A DNA stretch of 64,000 bases from Streptomyces sp. NBC_00536 (lineage in GTDB: Bacteria > Actinomycetota > Actinomycetes > Streptomycetales > Streptomycetaceae): NCBI RefSeq assembly GCF_036346295.1, contig NZ_CP107819.1, positions 7,750,001 to 7,814,000 of the forward strand, given 5' to 3'. The position numbers and the translations under genes were made by a program. The notes beneath the pieces are model-generated. The model searched no databases, was not told where the DNA came from, and worked only from the letters and a program-made list of their open reading frames with translations. This document shows positions 42,049 through 50,301 of the stretch, one piece after another. Every line of letters begins with the position of its first letter. Positions within the stretch are counted from its first letter, which is position 1.

Positions 42049-42948
42049 TCACGGACAGGTCGGGACGCCGTCCAGCCAGGCCGGGCCCTGGATGTAGATG
42101 TTGGTGAGCCAGGCGTTGTAGTCCGGGAGGTACGACCAGGCGTCGTTGTGGTAGCCCTCGGCGTCCACCCACTGGGCGTGCTTCTGGCAGCTGACGCGGA
42201 TCCGGGTGGGACCGGCGAACTTGACGGCCCGCGGGCTCGTCGTGGACGGCTCGGTGTGGGTCCACACGTCCGTGCCCCAGGTGGAGAAGTTGGTGCCCTG
42301 GCCCGGCGTCGCGCCGATGCGCACCGCCCCGTTGTAGTCCCCGCCGGGCACCAGGTCGCTGACCATCACATGGGTGCCGGACTGCTTGGCCTGGACCATC
42401 TTTCCGGCGCCGAGGTAGAGGGCGATGTGGTGGATGCTGTCGTCGCCGCCCCAGGCCAGCAGATCACCGGGGAGCAGTGCTCCGGTGCCCTGGGACGCGG
42501 GGATGCGGGTGGTGACCCGCGGCGAGTGGTACTGGCTGTTGGCGTTGCCCGCCAGCGGGTCCTGCCCGGTCGCCTGGGCGTAGGCGTAGCGGACCAGGCC
42601 CGAGCAGTCGAACCCCAGCCGCTCCGGGTCGTGTTCGCTGGCCGGGTCGGTGGGGTCGACCTGACCGTAGGTGGCGCCCGGCTGCGGCCCGTGGCCGCCG
42701 CCCCAGGTGTACCAGACGCCGATCTGTGTGCAGGCGGCCCGGACCGCGGCCTCCGCCGCGGCCGAGGCCCCCGACGCGAGGACCCCGCAAGCGGCTTCGG
42801 CCCGCGTGGGGCGGGCCGACACCGCCGGAGCCGAGACCACCGGAGCGGGCGCCGCCGCCGCGGGCTGGACGAGCGCCCCGGCGGCGCAGACCGCCAGGAT
42901 CCCCGCGATGACCGCGGACCGTTTCGCTCTGGAAAGGATGCTGCGCAT
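42049..42948 (-). CDS. secreted NlpC/P60-family cell-wall hydrolase
   Basis: A 299-residue exported protein with a signal peptide (about 1-33; AVIAGILAVCAAGALVQPAA). A linker of about 50 residues is followed by an NlpC/P60 peptidase domain. Its catalytic Cys is in FDCSGLVRYAYAQA, its His in DSIHHIALYLGAG, and LLPGDLLAW lies between them as usual. These enzymes cut D-Glu-diaminopimelate bonds in peptidoglycan. A C-terminal segment of about 80 residues (TWTDVW... VSCQKHAQW, PDYNAWLTNIYIQGPAWLDG) follows and may bind wall components. The ATG at 42946-42948 is the chosen start because the signal peptide begins there. Confidence 0.92.
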   Translation of the reverse strand: MRSILSRAKRSAVIAGILAVCAAGALVQPAAAAPAPVVSAPAVSARPTRAEAACGVLASGASAAAEAAVRAACTQIGVWYTWGGGHGPQPGATYGQVDPTDPASEHDPERLGFDCSGLVRYAYAQATGQDPLAGNANSQYHSPRVTTRIPASQGTGALLPGDLLAWGGDDSIHHIALYLGAGKMVQAKQSGTHVMVSDLVPGGDYNGAVRIGATPGQGTNFSTWGTDVWTHTEPSTTSPRAVKFAGPTRIRVSCQKHAQWVDAEGYHNDAWSYLPDYNAWLTNIYIQGPAWLDGVPTCP

Positions 42949-43144
42949 GCTGGTGTTCCCCCGTTTCGTCGTACCGCCGCGGCCGTTCAGGACCGGAAGT
43001 ACGGTCATCGGCCGCGGTGGTTCGAGACTGGGCCGCGGCCGGGGGCCCTGTCGAGGCGCCACGCGTCGCCCGTACAAGTGGGAAACGGGAAACCCCCGGG
43101 AAACGGCCCCCCGGGGGGTCGGCGCGGGGAGGGCCCGCGATCCC

Positions 43145-46100
43145 CTACCGCCGTGCCGGGCAGACCCGTTGGTACGGCTCGTCCGGCAGCAGCCGGGCCC
43201 ACCGCGCGCTCCCCGTGTCCCCCACCAGCCGGCACACCTGCGCCCCGCGCTCCGCGACGTCCGTGTTCCACAGCCGCACGGTCCCGTCGTTGCTGCTGCT
43301 CGCCAGCGTGCCCGGGAGCACCGGGTCGAAGACCACGCCCCAGACGGGGCCGGTGTGACCGCTCAGCGTGGCGATCTGCCGGTCGGCCGCGGGGTCCCAC
43401 AGCTTCACCGTCTGGTCGCTGCCGCTGCTCGCCAGGACCGCGCCGTCGGGGCTGAACGCCACCGCCCGCACCGAGCCGTTGTGCCCCGCGAGGGTCCCGG
43501 CCGCCGTCCGCCGGGCGGTGTTCCACAGGCGCACGGTGCCGTCGTTGCCGCCGCTGGCCAGGGTGCGCCCGTCCGGCGCGAAGGCGATCCCGCGCACCGA
43601 CCCGGTGTGGCCGCGGAGCACGGCGCGCTCCGGGTGCCCCGGATCCCGCGCGTCCCACAGCCGTACGGTCAGGTCGTCGCTGCCGGTGGCCAGGGTCCGC
43701 CCGTCCGGGCTGAAGACGACGGCGTTGACGAAGTCCTGGTGGCCTTCCAGGACGGCTTCGCGCCGTCCGGTGGCCACGTCCCACAGCGCGACCGTGCGGT
43801 CGGCACTGGCCGAAGCGAGTTCCCGGCCGTCGGGGGCGAAGGCGAGGCCGAAGACGGAACCGCCGTGCCCGTTGAGCGTCGCGACCGGCTTCCCGGTCGC
43901 CGCCTCCCACAACCGGACCGTACGGTCGGCGCCCGCCGAGGCCACCAGCCGCCCGTCCGGGGAGAACACCACGGCGAACACGGAACCGTCGTGTCCGGTC
44001 AGGGTGTTGACCAGCCTGCGGCGGGCGGTGTCCCAGATCCGTACGGTGCCGTCCGCCTCCGCGGCCGCGAGCAGCCGCCCGTCCGGGGCGAAGGCCGACT
44101 GCCACGACTCGGCGAACGGCCGGGCGGCCAGCGCGGACCGGCCCGGATCCCACAGGACCACCGACTGGTCGAAGCCCCCGGTGGCCAGCTGCTCCCCGGG
44201 CCCGGCGGCGACGGCCTGTACGTAATCGGTGTGGCCGGACAGGGTGGTGACCACCTTGCGGGTGACCGGGTCCCACAGTTTCACCGTGCCGTCGCCGCTC
44301 GCGCTGATGACCGTGTCACCGCTGCGGCTGAACGCGACCCCGTTGACGTCGTCGCCGTGCCCGGTGAGCACCGCCCGCACCGTGCCCCCGGGCAGGTCCC
44401 ACAGGCGTACGGTCCGGTCGGCGCCGCCGGAGACGAGCGTGCGGCCGTCCGGGCTGAAGGCCACGCCGAGCACCTGGTCGGTGTGGTCGGCGAGGACCGC
44501 CGTCTGCCGCTCCCCGGCCGTGCTCCACAGCCGTACGGTGCGGTCGGCGCCCGCCGAGGCGACGGTGGCGCCGTCCGGGCTGAAGACGACGTCCATGACC
44601 GTGTCCCCGTGCCCGGTCAGCACGGCCCGGGCGGTGGCGTCGGGCAGGTTCCACAGCCGGACGGTGCGGTCCACCCCGCCACTGGCCAGCGACCGGCCGT
44701 CCGGGGCGAACGCGACCGAACGCACCGCGCCGCGGTGCCCCGTCAGCGTCGCCGTGATCCGGTGCGCGACCGCGTCCCACAGCCGCACCGTGCCGTCCGC
44801 GCTCGCCGTCGCCAGCCGCAGCCCGTCCGCGCTGAAGGCGACCGAGGTCACCGGGCCCGTGTGACCGCGCAGCGTGGCGACCGGGCGCCGGGTGGCGACG
44901 TTCCACAGCCTGACGGTGGTGTCCGAGCTGGCCGAGGCGATCAGCGTGCCGTCGGGACTGAAGGCGACCGAGTTGACCGGCCCCTCGTGTCCGGGCAGCC
45001 GCCCCGCGAAGTACTGCGCCTGCGTGCTCAGCAGCGCGCCGCGCGCCTGCGGGGTGCGGGCCGTGCCGTAGGCGCCCGCCGCGAGCAGCATCGAGGCCTC
45101 GGGCTGTCCGGCCGCGAGCAGCCCGGACCGCACCGCCATGGCCTCGGACTGCGCGGTGAGCCGCTGGTCCACGGCGCGCGCACGCTGCTGGAGGGCCAGG
45201 GCCCCGGCCCCCAGCGCGATCGCGAGCAGCCCCGCCAGCGTCACGACCATGGCCCGGCGGACCCGGCTCTGGCGGCGCAGCGCCCTGCCGCGCCGCTCCT
45301 CCTCGGCCTCGCAGGCGGCCACGAACTCCCGCTCCTCGGGCCCGAGCGAGCGGTCCGCGGCCCGGTCCATCCACTCCCGTACGCCCGCCAGCCGCGTCCC
45401 CCGGTAGAGCAGGCTCGGGTCCCGCCCGCCCGCCGCCCACTCGGCCCCCGCCTCGGAGAGCTGCTGGCGCATCCGCAGCGAGGCCCGGTCCCGCTCGGTC
45501 CACTCGCGCAGCCGCGGCCAGGCGTGCAGCAGTGCCTCGTGGGTGATCTCCACAGTCTCGCCGCCCGCCGTCACGAGCCGGGCCTCGATGAACGCGTCGA
45601 GGGCCCGGCCACCGGCCCTGGGGTCCGCCAACTGGCGCAGCAGCCGTCCGCGCTCCACCGGCCTGCGGGTCTGCGCCGCGCCCTCGGCGATGTGCACCAG
45701 GCGCACCAGCAGCTCCCGCGACATCCGCCGCTCGGCCGGATCGAGGAGGCCGAACACGGACTCGGCGGTCCGGGCGACCGCTCCGTGGATCCCGCCCGTC
45801 ATCTCGTACCCCGCGACGGTGAGCGTCGTACCGGCCCGCTGCTGCCAGGTGATGAGCAGGGTGTGGGCGAGCAGCGGCAGCGAACCGGCGTTGGCCGCCG
45901 AGCCGTCGCCGAGGTCGCGCAGGAGCAGTTCGACCAGACCGCCCTCCAGGGTGAGCCCGGCCCGGGCGGCCGGCCCGGTGATCGCCTCGCGCAGCTGCGC
46001 GCCGGACATCGGGCCCAGGGCGAACAGCCCGTGGGTGAACACCTCGACGAGCTCCGGGTGGTCCAGGCAGTGGCCGCAGAAGTCCGCGCGGATCCCGATC

Positions 46101-47029
46101 ACCACGGCGGTCGTGGCACAGGCGGAGTCCGGGTTCGCGCCCGGCCGGGTCCCCCCGGCCGCACCGGCGGCGGCGTCCGCCGTACCGGCCGAGCCGCTCG
46201 CACCGGCCAGCGCGTGCAGCACCCGGACGAAGGCCCGGCGCTCCCGCTCGTCCTCGCAGAGCGTGAACACCTCCTCGAACTGGTCGACGACGAGCACCAG
46301 TCCGGGCCCCCCGCGGGCGACGGCCGCCGCCTCCAGCAGCCGGTCCGGCCGGTCGGCGAGTTCCTCGGGGGTGATCTCCGCGGCCGCCGCTCCCAGCACC
46401 TCGCCCGCGCAGCGCAGCAGTTCCTTCAGCGGATGGGCGCCCGGCGTGCACAGCACCACCGGCCAGTCGCCCGCCCCCGTCACCGGCAGCACCCCGCGCC
46501 GCAGCGCGGGCAGCAGCCCCGCCCGCAGGAGCGAGGACTTCCCCGCCCCCGAAGGGGCCACCACGGCCAGCGCGCCGCGTCCGGTCCGCCCGGCCAGCCG
46601 GGCCGCGAGCTCCGCCGTGTCCCCGTCGCGCCCGAAGAACCACGGGGCGTCCTGGGGCCCGTAGGCGGCGAGCCCCCGGTAGGGACAGACCGCGGCGGCT
46701 CCGTCCGGCGCCGCGCCCCCTCCCGCCCGTACGGCGTCCGGACGCACGGCGGCGCCCGCCGCCGGACGCTGGGCCGGGACGAGCCGGGCCAGCTCGCCCC
46801 CGGCGTCCAGTGCCTCGTCGCAGCGGCGGGCGAGGTCCGGGGTCGGCGGCTTCCCACCGTTCTCGATCTTGCTCAGGTACCCCTTGCTGTAGTGGACGGA
46901 GCGGGCAAGAGCCGACAGCGACATCTTGCGCAGCTGGCGCATGCGCCGCAGCTCCGCCGCGAATCCACCGGTCGTCCCCTGGTCCGTCGGCACGGGGCGT
47001 ACTTTCCCGCACGGACGGGACGTACGCAT
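43145..47029 (-). CDS. Xre-STAND NTPase-WD40 protein
   Basis: A 1294-residue (or 1282 from a GTG at 46993) signalling protein. In order it has: an Xre HTH at about 22-80 (SLSALARSVHYSKGYLSKIE); an nSTAND1-type NTPase domain at about 115-560 (APSGAGKSSLLRAGLLPAL as Walker A near 160, LVLVVDQFEEVFTLC as Walker B); a hydrophobic helix at about 595-615; and 14 WD40 repeats from about 680 to the end. Thirteen of these are regular (LxGHxxxVxxVAFSPDG) and one is degenerate, so it forms two seven-bladed propellers. Such proteins sense a ligand or partner with the propeller and switch by NTP hydrolysis. The HTH suggests transcription control; immunity or programmed death are other possibilities. It lies next to the ATPase/binding-protein pair but on the other strand. 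Confidence 0.92.
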   Translation of the reverse strand: MRTSRPCGKVRPVPTDQGTTGGFAAELRRMRQLRKMSLSALARSVHYSKGYLSKIENGGKPPTPDLARRCDEALDAGGELARLVPAQRPAAGAAVRPDAVRAGGGAAPDGAAAVCPYRGLAAYGPQDAPWFFGRDGDTAELAARLAGRTGRGALAVVAPSGAGKSSLLRAGLLPALRRGVLPVTGAGDWPVVLCTPGAHPLKELLRCAGEVLGAAAAEITPEELADRPDRLLEAAAVARGGPGLVLVVDQFEEVFTLCEDERERRAFVRVLHALAGASGSAGTADAAAGAAGGTRPGANPDSACATTAVVIGIRADFCGHCLDHPELVEVFTHGLFALGPMSGAQLREAITGPAARAGLTLEGGLVELLLRDLGDGSAANAGSLPLLAHTLLITWQQRAGTTLTVAGYEMTGGIHGAVARTAESVFGLLDPAERRMSRELLVRLVHIAEGAAQTRRPVERGRLLRQLADPRAGGRALDAFIEARLVTAGGETVEITHEALLHAWPRLREWTERDRASLRMRQQLSEAGAEWAAGGRDPSLLYRGTRLAGVREWMDRAADRSLGPEEREFVAACEAEEERRGRALRRQSRVRRAMVVTLAGLLAIALGAGALALQQRARAVDQRLTAQSEAMAVRSGLLAAGQPEASMLLAAGAYGTARTPQARGALLSTQAQYFAGRLPGHEGPVNSVAFSPDGTLIASASSDTTVRLWNVATRRPVATLRGHTGPVTSVAFSADGLRLATASADGTVRLWDAVAHRITATLTGHRGAVRSVAFAPDGRSLASGGVDRTVRLWNLPDATARAVLTGHGDTVMDVVFSPDGATVASAGADRTVRLWSTAGERQTAVLADHTDQVLGVAFSPDGRTLVSGGADRTVRLWDLPGGTVRAVLTGHGDDVNGVAFSRSGDTVISASGDGTVKLWDPVTRKVVTTLSGHTDYVQAVAAGPGEQLATGGFDQSVVLWDPGRSALAARPFAESWQSAFAPDGRLLAAAEADGTVRIWDTARRRLVNTLTGHDGSVFAVVFSPDGRLVASAGADRTVRLWEAATGKPVATLNGHGGSVFGLAFAPDGRELASASADRTVALWDVATGRREAVLEGHQDFVNAVVFSPDGRTLATGSDDLTVRLWDARDPGHPERAVLRGHTGSVRGIAFAPDGRTLASGGNDGTVRLWNTARRTAAGTLAGHNGSVRAVAFSPDGAVLASSGSDQTVKLWDPAADRQIATLSGHTGPVWGVVFDPVLPGTLASSSNDGTVRLWNTDVAERGAQVCRLVGDTGSARWARLLPDEPYQRVCPARR

Positions 47030-47090
47030 AACGGGGAGGAGTTCCTCCGGTTGTGTGCGCGCCCGCCCGTGCGCGACCCGCGTCGAAGGC

Positions 47091-47888
47091 TCAGCTGTAG
47101 GGATCGAAGGGGATCGGGGGCTTGGCCGCGTTCAGGGCGTCACCGAAGCGCCCGTCGGTGATCTTGATGGTGGCCGCGCCGAAATCGGCGTTCATCAGCT
47201 TGTCCCGCAGACCCGCCGGATATCCGTTCCAGCCGACCAGCCGCGGGTAGAACCAGCCGCCCGTGTGGTTCTCGGGCGGCTCGTCGTTCCCGTTGGCCAG
47301 CCGGAAGAAGTGGGTCGAGACGCCGTCCTTGTGGTAGACGGCCTTGGGGTGGGTCCCGTCGAACCGGACGTCGGAACGCGGGTACCACTTCCAGCCGCTG
47401 TGCTGCGAAGTAGACACGTACTGCACCTGGTTGTCCTTGATCCAGACCACGACGTGCTCGAAGTCGTGCCGGTGCCCGATGGCCAGCGGGCCGAGCGTGG
47501 CCTGGTCCTTCTCGAAGTAGCTCGCGTACATGACCGCGCACCAGCCGTTGTTGCACTTCTCGCGGGAGTACGTGTTCGAGTTCTGCAGCTGCGCGAGGTC
47601 CCGGCAGTGCCCGTTCACGTCCCCGCCGGGCTTCAGGCCGGGGTTGAGCCGCCCGTCACCGCTGATGGCGGCGGTGGCGTAACAGCCGTCCCTGTCGTAG
47701 TCGTAGGCGGGGGAGAACGTCTGTTCCAGGCCATCTGCGTTCTGCGGCAGCGAGGGCAGTACGTCGGCGTTCGCGACCGCGGGCAGCGTCATCACCAGCG
47801 CCGCGGCGCCCAGTCCGGCGGTGGTCAGGAACCGGCGTATCCCGCGCGGGCGACCGGGCGGCACCGTGGACGGCAGCAGACTGCGCAC
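47091..47888 (-). CDS. secreted NPP1/NLP-family (necrosis-inducing-like) protein
   Basis: A 265-residue exported protein of the NPP1/NLP family. The signal region is RGIRRFLTTAGLGAAALVMT followed by LPAVANA. The family heptapeptide is GHRHDFEHVVVW (canonical GHRHDWE) and precedes a conserved hydrophobic strand. In plant pathogens NLPs bind glycosyl inositol phosphoryl ceramides and lyse dicot membranes; soil actinobacteria also carry them with no known role. Here Trp is replaced by Phe, a mild change; the acidic residues are kept. The GTG at 47886-47888 follows AGGAGTCGAA. It is divergent from the ATPase gene at 48073. Confidence 0.92.
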   Translation of the reverse strand: MRSLLPSTVPPGRPRGIRRFLTTAGLGAAALVMTLPAVANADVLPSLPQNADGLEQTFSPAYDYDRDGCYATAAISGDGRLNPGLKPGGDVNGHCRDLAQLQNSNTYSREKCNNGWCAVMYASYFEKDQATLGPLAIGHRHDFEHVVVWIKDNQVQYVSTSQHSGWKWYPRSDVRFDGTHPKAVYHKDGVSTHFFRLANGNDEPPENHTGGWFYPRLVGWNGYPAGLRDKLMNADFGAATIKITDGRFGDALNAAKPPIPFDPYS

Positions 47889-48072
47889 TTCGACTCCTAG
47901 GCGTATCGGGGGGTGGTGGCATTCTGCGGTGCCGCACCCGCGAACACGAGGCCCTGGAACGGCTGTTCTCACGATCCTCAATATCCGCGGTATGCCCGTC
48001 GTCCGGCGTCCGTTCGGTGTTTACTTCCGTTGCGCCGACGCGGGCGACGCGACCAGCTGGGGGGCGGGGGCA

Positions 48073-50250
48073 ATGGTGAACGCTACGACGGAGCACGGCC
48101 ACGCGGAGGGGACCGAGGCCTTTCTGCGGCACATGATCTGGCGGTACCCGCACCAGCGGCAGCCCGTCATGGCCCTGCTCGGACCGCGCCGGTCGGGCAA
48201 GTCCACCCTGCTGGCCTCGCTGTCCCAGGGCTGCGGCTCGACAGTGGTGCACGCCCATCTCGACTTCCACGAGAACCCGGTGGACCCGGTGTCCGCCGCC
48301 GCCCTCGTGGCCTTCCAGATGATGCGCGGCTGGGACACCCTGCGCCACAGCCCGGTCTTCCACCGCTTCGCGCTCGGGCTGCTCGCCCTCAACGAGACCC
48401 TGGAGACCGACCGCACCCAGGCCACCGACCAGATCAGGGGCCTGATACAGGCCTACACGCGCGGCACCCGGCACGGCAGGTTCGCCACCCGGCTGGAGGG
48501 CGCCGCGGTCACCACCATGGACGTCGTGGCCACCGGCGCGCTCAGCCCCCTGGTCTCCGGCGCCGGCCGCCAAGTGGTCGCCGCCGTCCGGGACCAGGCC
48601 CGGCCCGTCATCGGCTCGCTGCTCCAGAGCGCCGCCCGCTGGGGCCTGCGCGACGCCCTGCGCTGGCACGTCAGCATCCCGGAGGCGGAGGCCGCGGGCT
48701 CCGTCGACGCCCTCATCAGACTCAGCGCCGCGTCCCGCTCGGCGGCCGTCGGCCCCCTGCTCGCGGCGTTCCTCGCCGATGCCCAGCACCACGTCGAACA
48801 CCACCCGGCCCTGCGGTCCGCCTGCTCGTGCGAGATCCCCGCGGCCGAGGCGGCCCGGGGACGCCACGACCACGCGTGGGTCCTCCTGGTGGACGGCGCG
48901 CAGACCCCCGCCGGACGCCGCTTCCTGAGCGCCCTCGTCAACGCGCGCATCCGCAACCGGCAGAACGGCCAGGGCGCTTCGGCCGGCGCCGACCCGCTGA
49001 TCGTGCTCGCCGCCTGCGACCAGTGGCAGCCCGAATGGACCCACCGCTGGTGCGAACCCTGGCGCACCACCCCGCTCGCGGGCACCTCACAGCGCCGCGT
49101 CCCGCTGCTCTCGCGCGCCGCCCGCGCCCAGTGGGCCCGGGACGACGAGGCGGACCCCGATGCGGTGGCGGCCCAGTGGTACCCGGTGTGGCTCGACCCG
49201 ATGACCGAGGACCAGGTCGGCTACGTCACCGACGCCCCCGGATCCCTCGCGCCGCCGCTGGCCGCCTCCGTCGCCCACCGGCTCACCGGCGGCCACTGGG
49301 GCGCCGTCACCGCCGTACAGGAACAGCGCGAGGGCGCGCCGCCGGACGACGACGCGACCGCGGCCGGGAGACCCCTGCCCGCCGCCCTCGACAGCGGCGG
49401 CAGACCCCTGTGGTCGCGGGCCCTGGAAACCAGCCTGCCCGAGGGGCTCGCCGTGCCCGCGGCGCGCTGGACCGCCCCGCCCGCCATCGTGCTGGCGGCG
49501 GCCTACCTCGCGGACGCGCGCACCGCCGACGACCCGTGGGTACCGGCCGAACTCACCGACCTCCCGCACAGCCTGGAGCTGCTGCGCCGCAACCTCTGGG
49601 TCAGTACGCACGCGCACCCCGCCTCCCGCATCCGCGAGGTCGGCTGGGGCCCGGCGGACCGGCCCGCGGCCCTGCACCCGTGGCTCGGCCGCTGCGTCCT
49701 CACCGCCCTGTCGGCCGCACCCGCCCTACCGCCCGCGGGCGGCCCGTCCAGGACACCGCGGGACGGGGACGCCGAGGACACCGATCCCTGGAACCGGGTG
49801 TTCCGCCGTCAGGCCGAGGCGCTCGCCGCGATGTCCGCCGCCCGCGGCCGCCCGCCCGAGGCCGCCGAGGAACAACGGCTGTTCTACGAACTGTGCCTCG
49901 GCCGGTTCACCCCGGTCGCCGAAGCCCTCGCGGCCCGGTTCGACCGCGACCACCGGGCCTGGGTGCGGCTGCTCGACTACCTGGCGTCGGCCCCCTGCCG
50001 CCTCGTCCACGAGCGGTCCGCCCCGGAGGCGTACGCATTCCTGCTCGCCGGGATCGAGGAGCGGGGCAGCGACGTCGTGGCGGTGGCCACGGCCAAACTG
50101 CTGGCCCTGCTCTGGCTCTACAACGACCCGCTCACCGAACACAGCCACGGCTGGGACGCCCAGATCGAAGAAGGCTTCGAACGGCTGTCGCACAACTCCC
50201 GCTTACTGGACGTCAGCGCACTCCAGCAAGCGGGCGCGCTCTACGCCTGA
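48073..50250 (+). CDS. large P-loop ATPase of unknown function
   Basis: A 725-residue soluble protein. Walker A is LLGPRRSGKSTLL at about residue 37 and a Walker-B-like strand HAWVLLVDGAQ lies near 274. The following part is helical with many Trp and Arg residues, in the manner of STAND or KAP-type NTPases, but no family signature beyond the P-loop is certain. The C-terminal 150 residues are helical repeats (RFTPVAEALAARFDRDHRAW). A TTA leucine codon at 50203-50205 (codon 711) implies dependence on the bldA tRNA in Streptomyces. The ATG at 48073 follows GGGGGCA. The binding-protein gene follows after 51 bp with a hairpin between, so the two form one unit. Confidence 0.82.
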   Translation: MVNATTEHGHAEGTEAFLRHMIWRYPHQRQPVMALLGPRRSGKSTLLASLSQGCGSTVVHAHLDFHENPVDPVSAAALVAFQMMRGWDTLRHSPVFHRFALGLLALNETLETDRTQATDQIRGLIQAYTRGTRHGRFATRLEGAAVTTMDVVATGALSPLVSGAGRQVVAAVRDQARPVIGSLLQSAARWGLRDALRWHVSIPEAEAAGSVDALIRLSAASRSAAVGPLLAAFLADAQHHVEHHPALRSACSCEIPAAEAARGRHDHAWVLLVDGAQTPAGRRFLSALVNARIRNRQNGQGASAGADPLIVLAACDQWQPEWTHRWCEPWRTTPLAGTSQRRVPLLSRAARAQWARDDEADPDAVAAQWYPVWLDPMTEDQVGYVTDAPGSLAPPLAASVAHRLTGGHWGAVTAVQEQREGAPPDDDATAAGRPLPAALDSGGRPLWSRALETSLPEGLAVPAARWTAPPAIVLAAAYLADARTADDPWVPAELTDLPHSLELLRRNLWVSTHAHPASRIREVGWGPADRPAALHPWLGRCVLTALSAAPALPPAGGPSRTPRDGDAEDTDPWNRVFRRQAEALAAMSAARGRPPEAAEEQRLFYELCLGRFTPVAEALAARFDRDHRAWVRLLDYLASAPCRLVHERSAPEAYAFLLAGIEERGSDVVAVATAKLLALLWLYNDPLTEHSHGWDAQIEEGFERLSHNSRLLDVSALQQAGALYA

Positions 50251-50255
50251 CCCCT

Positions 50256-50281
50256 CCGGGCCCGCCGCGGGGCGGGCCCGG
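50256..50281 (+). other. intercistronic hairpin between the ATPase and binding-protein genes
   Basis: CCGGGCCCGCC and its complement form an 11-bp stem with loop GCGG, starting 6 bp after the ATPase stop and ending 11 bp before the AGGAG of the next gene. It could attenuate transcription or stabilise one part of the mRNA, so the two proteins need not be made equally. Confidence 0.6.
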
Positions 50282-50301
50282 GCGCACCGCTAGGAGTGTT
50301 C

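Noticed and set aside
42671..47161. A 1496-codon open frame on the plus strand opposite the WD40 gene
   Set aside because: It is a by-product of GC-biased codons in the real gene on the minus strand. It is Arg/Pro/Gly-rich, has no domains, and the minus frame has an HTH, P-loop and WD40 repeats.
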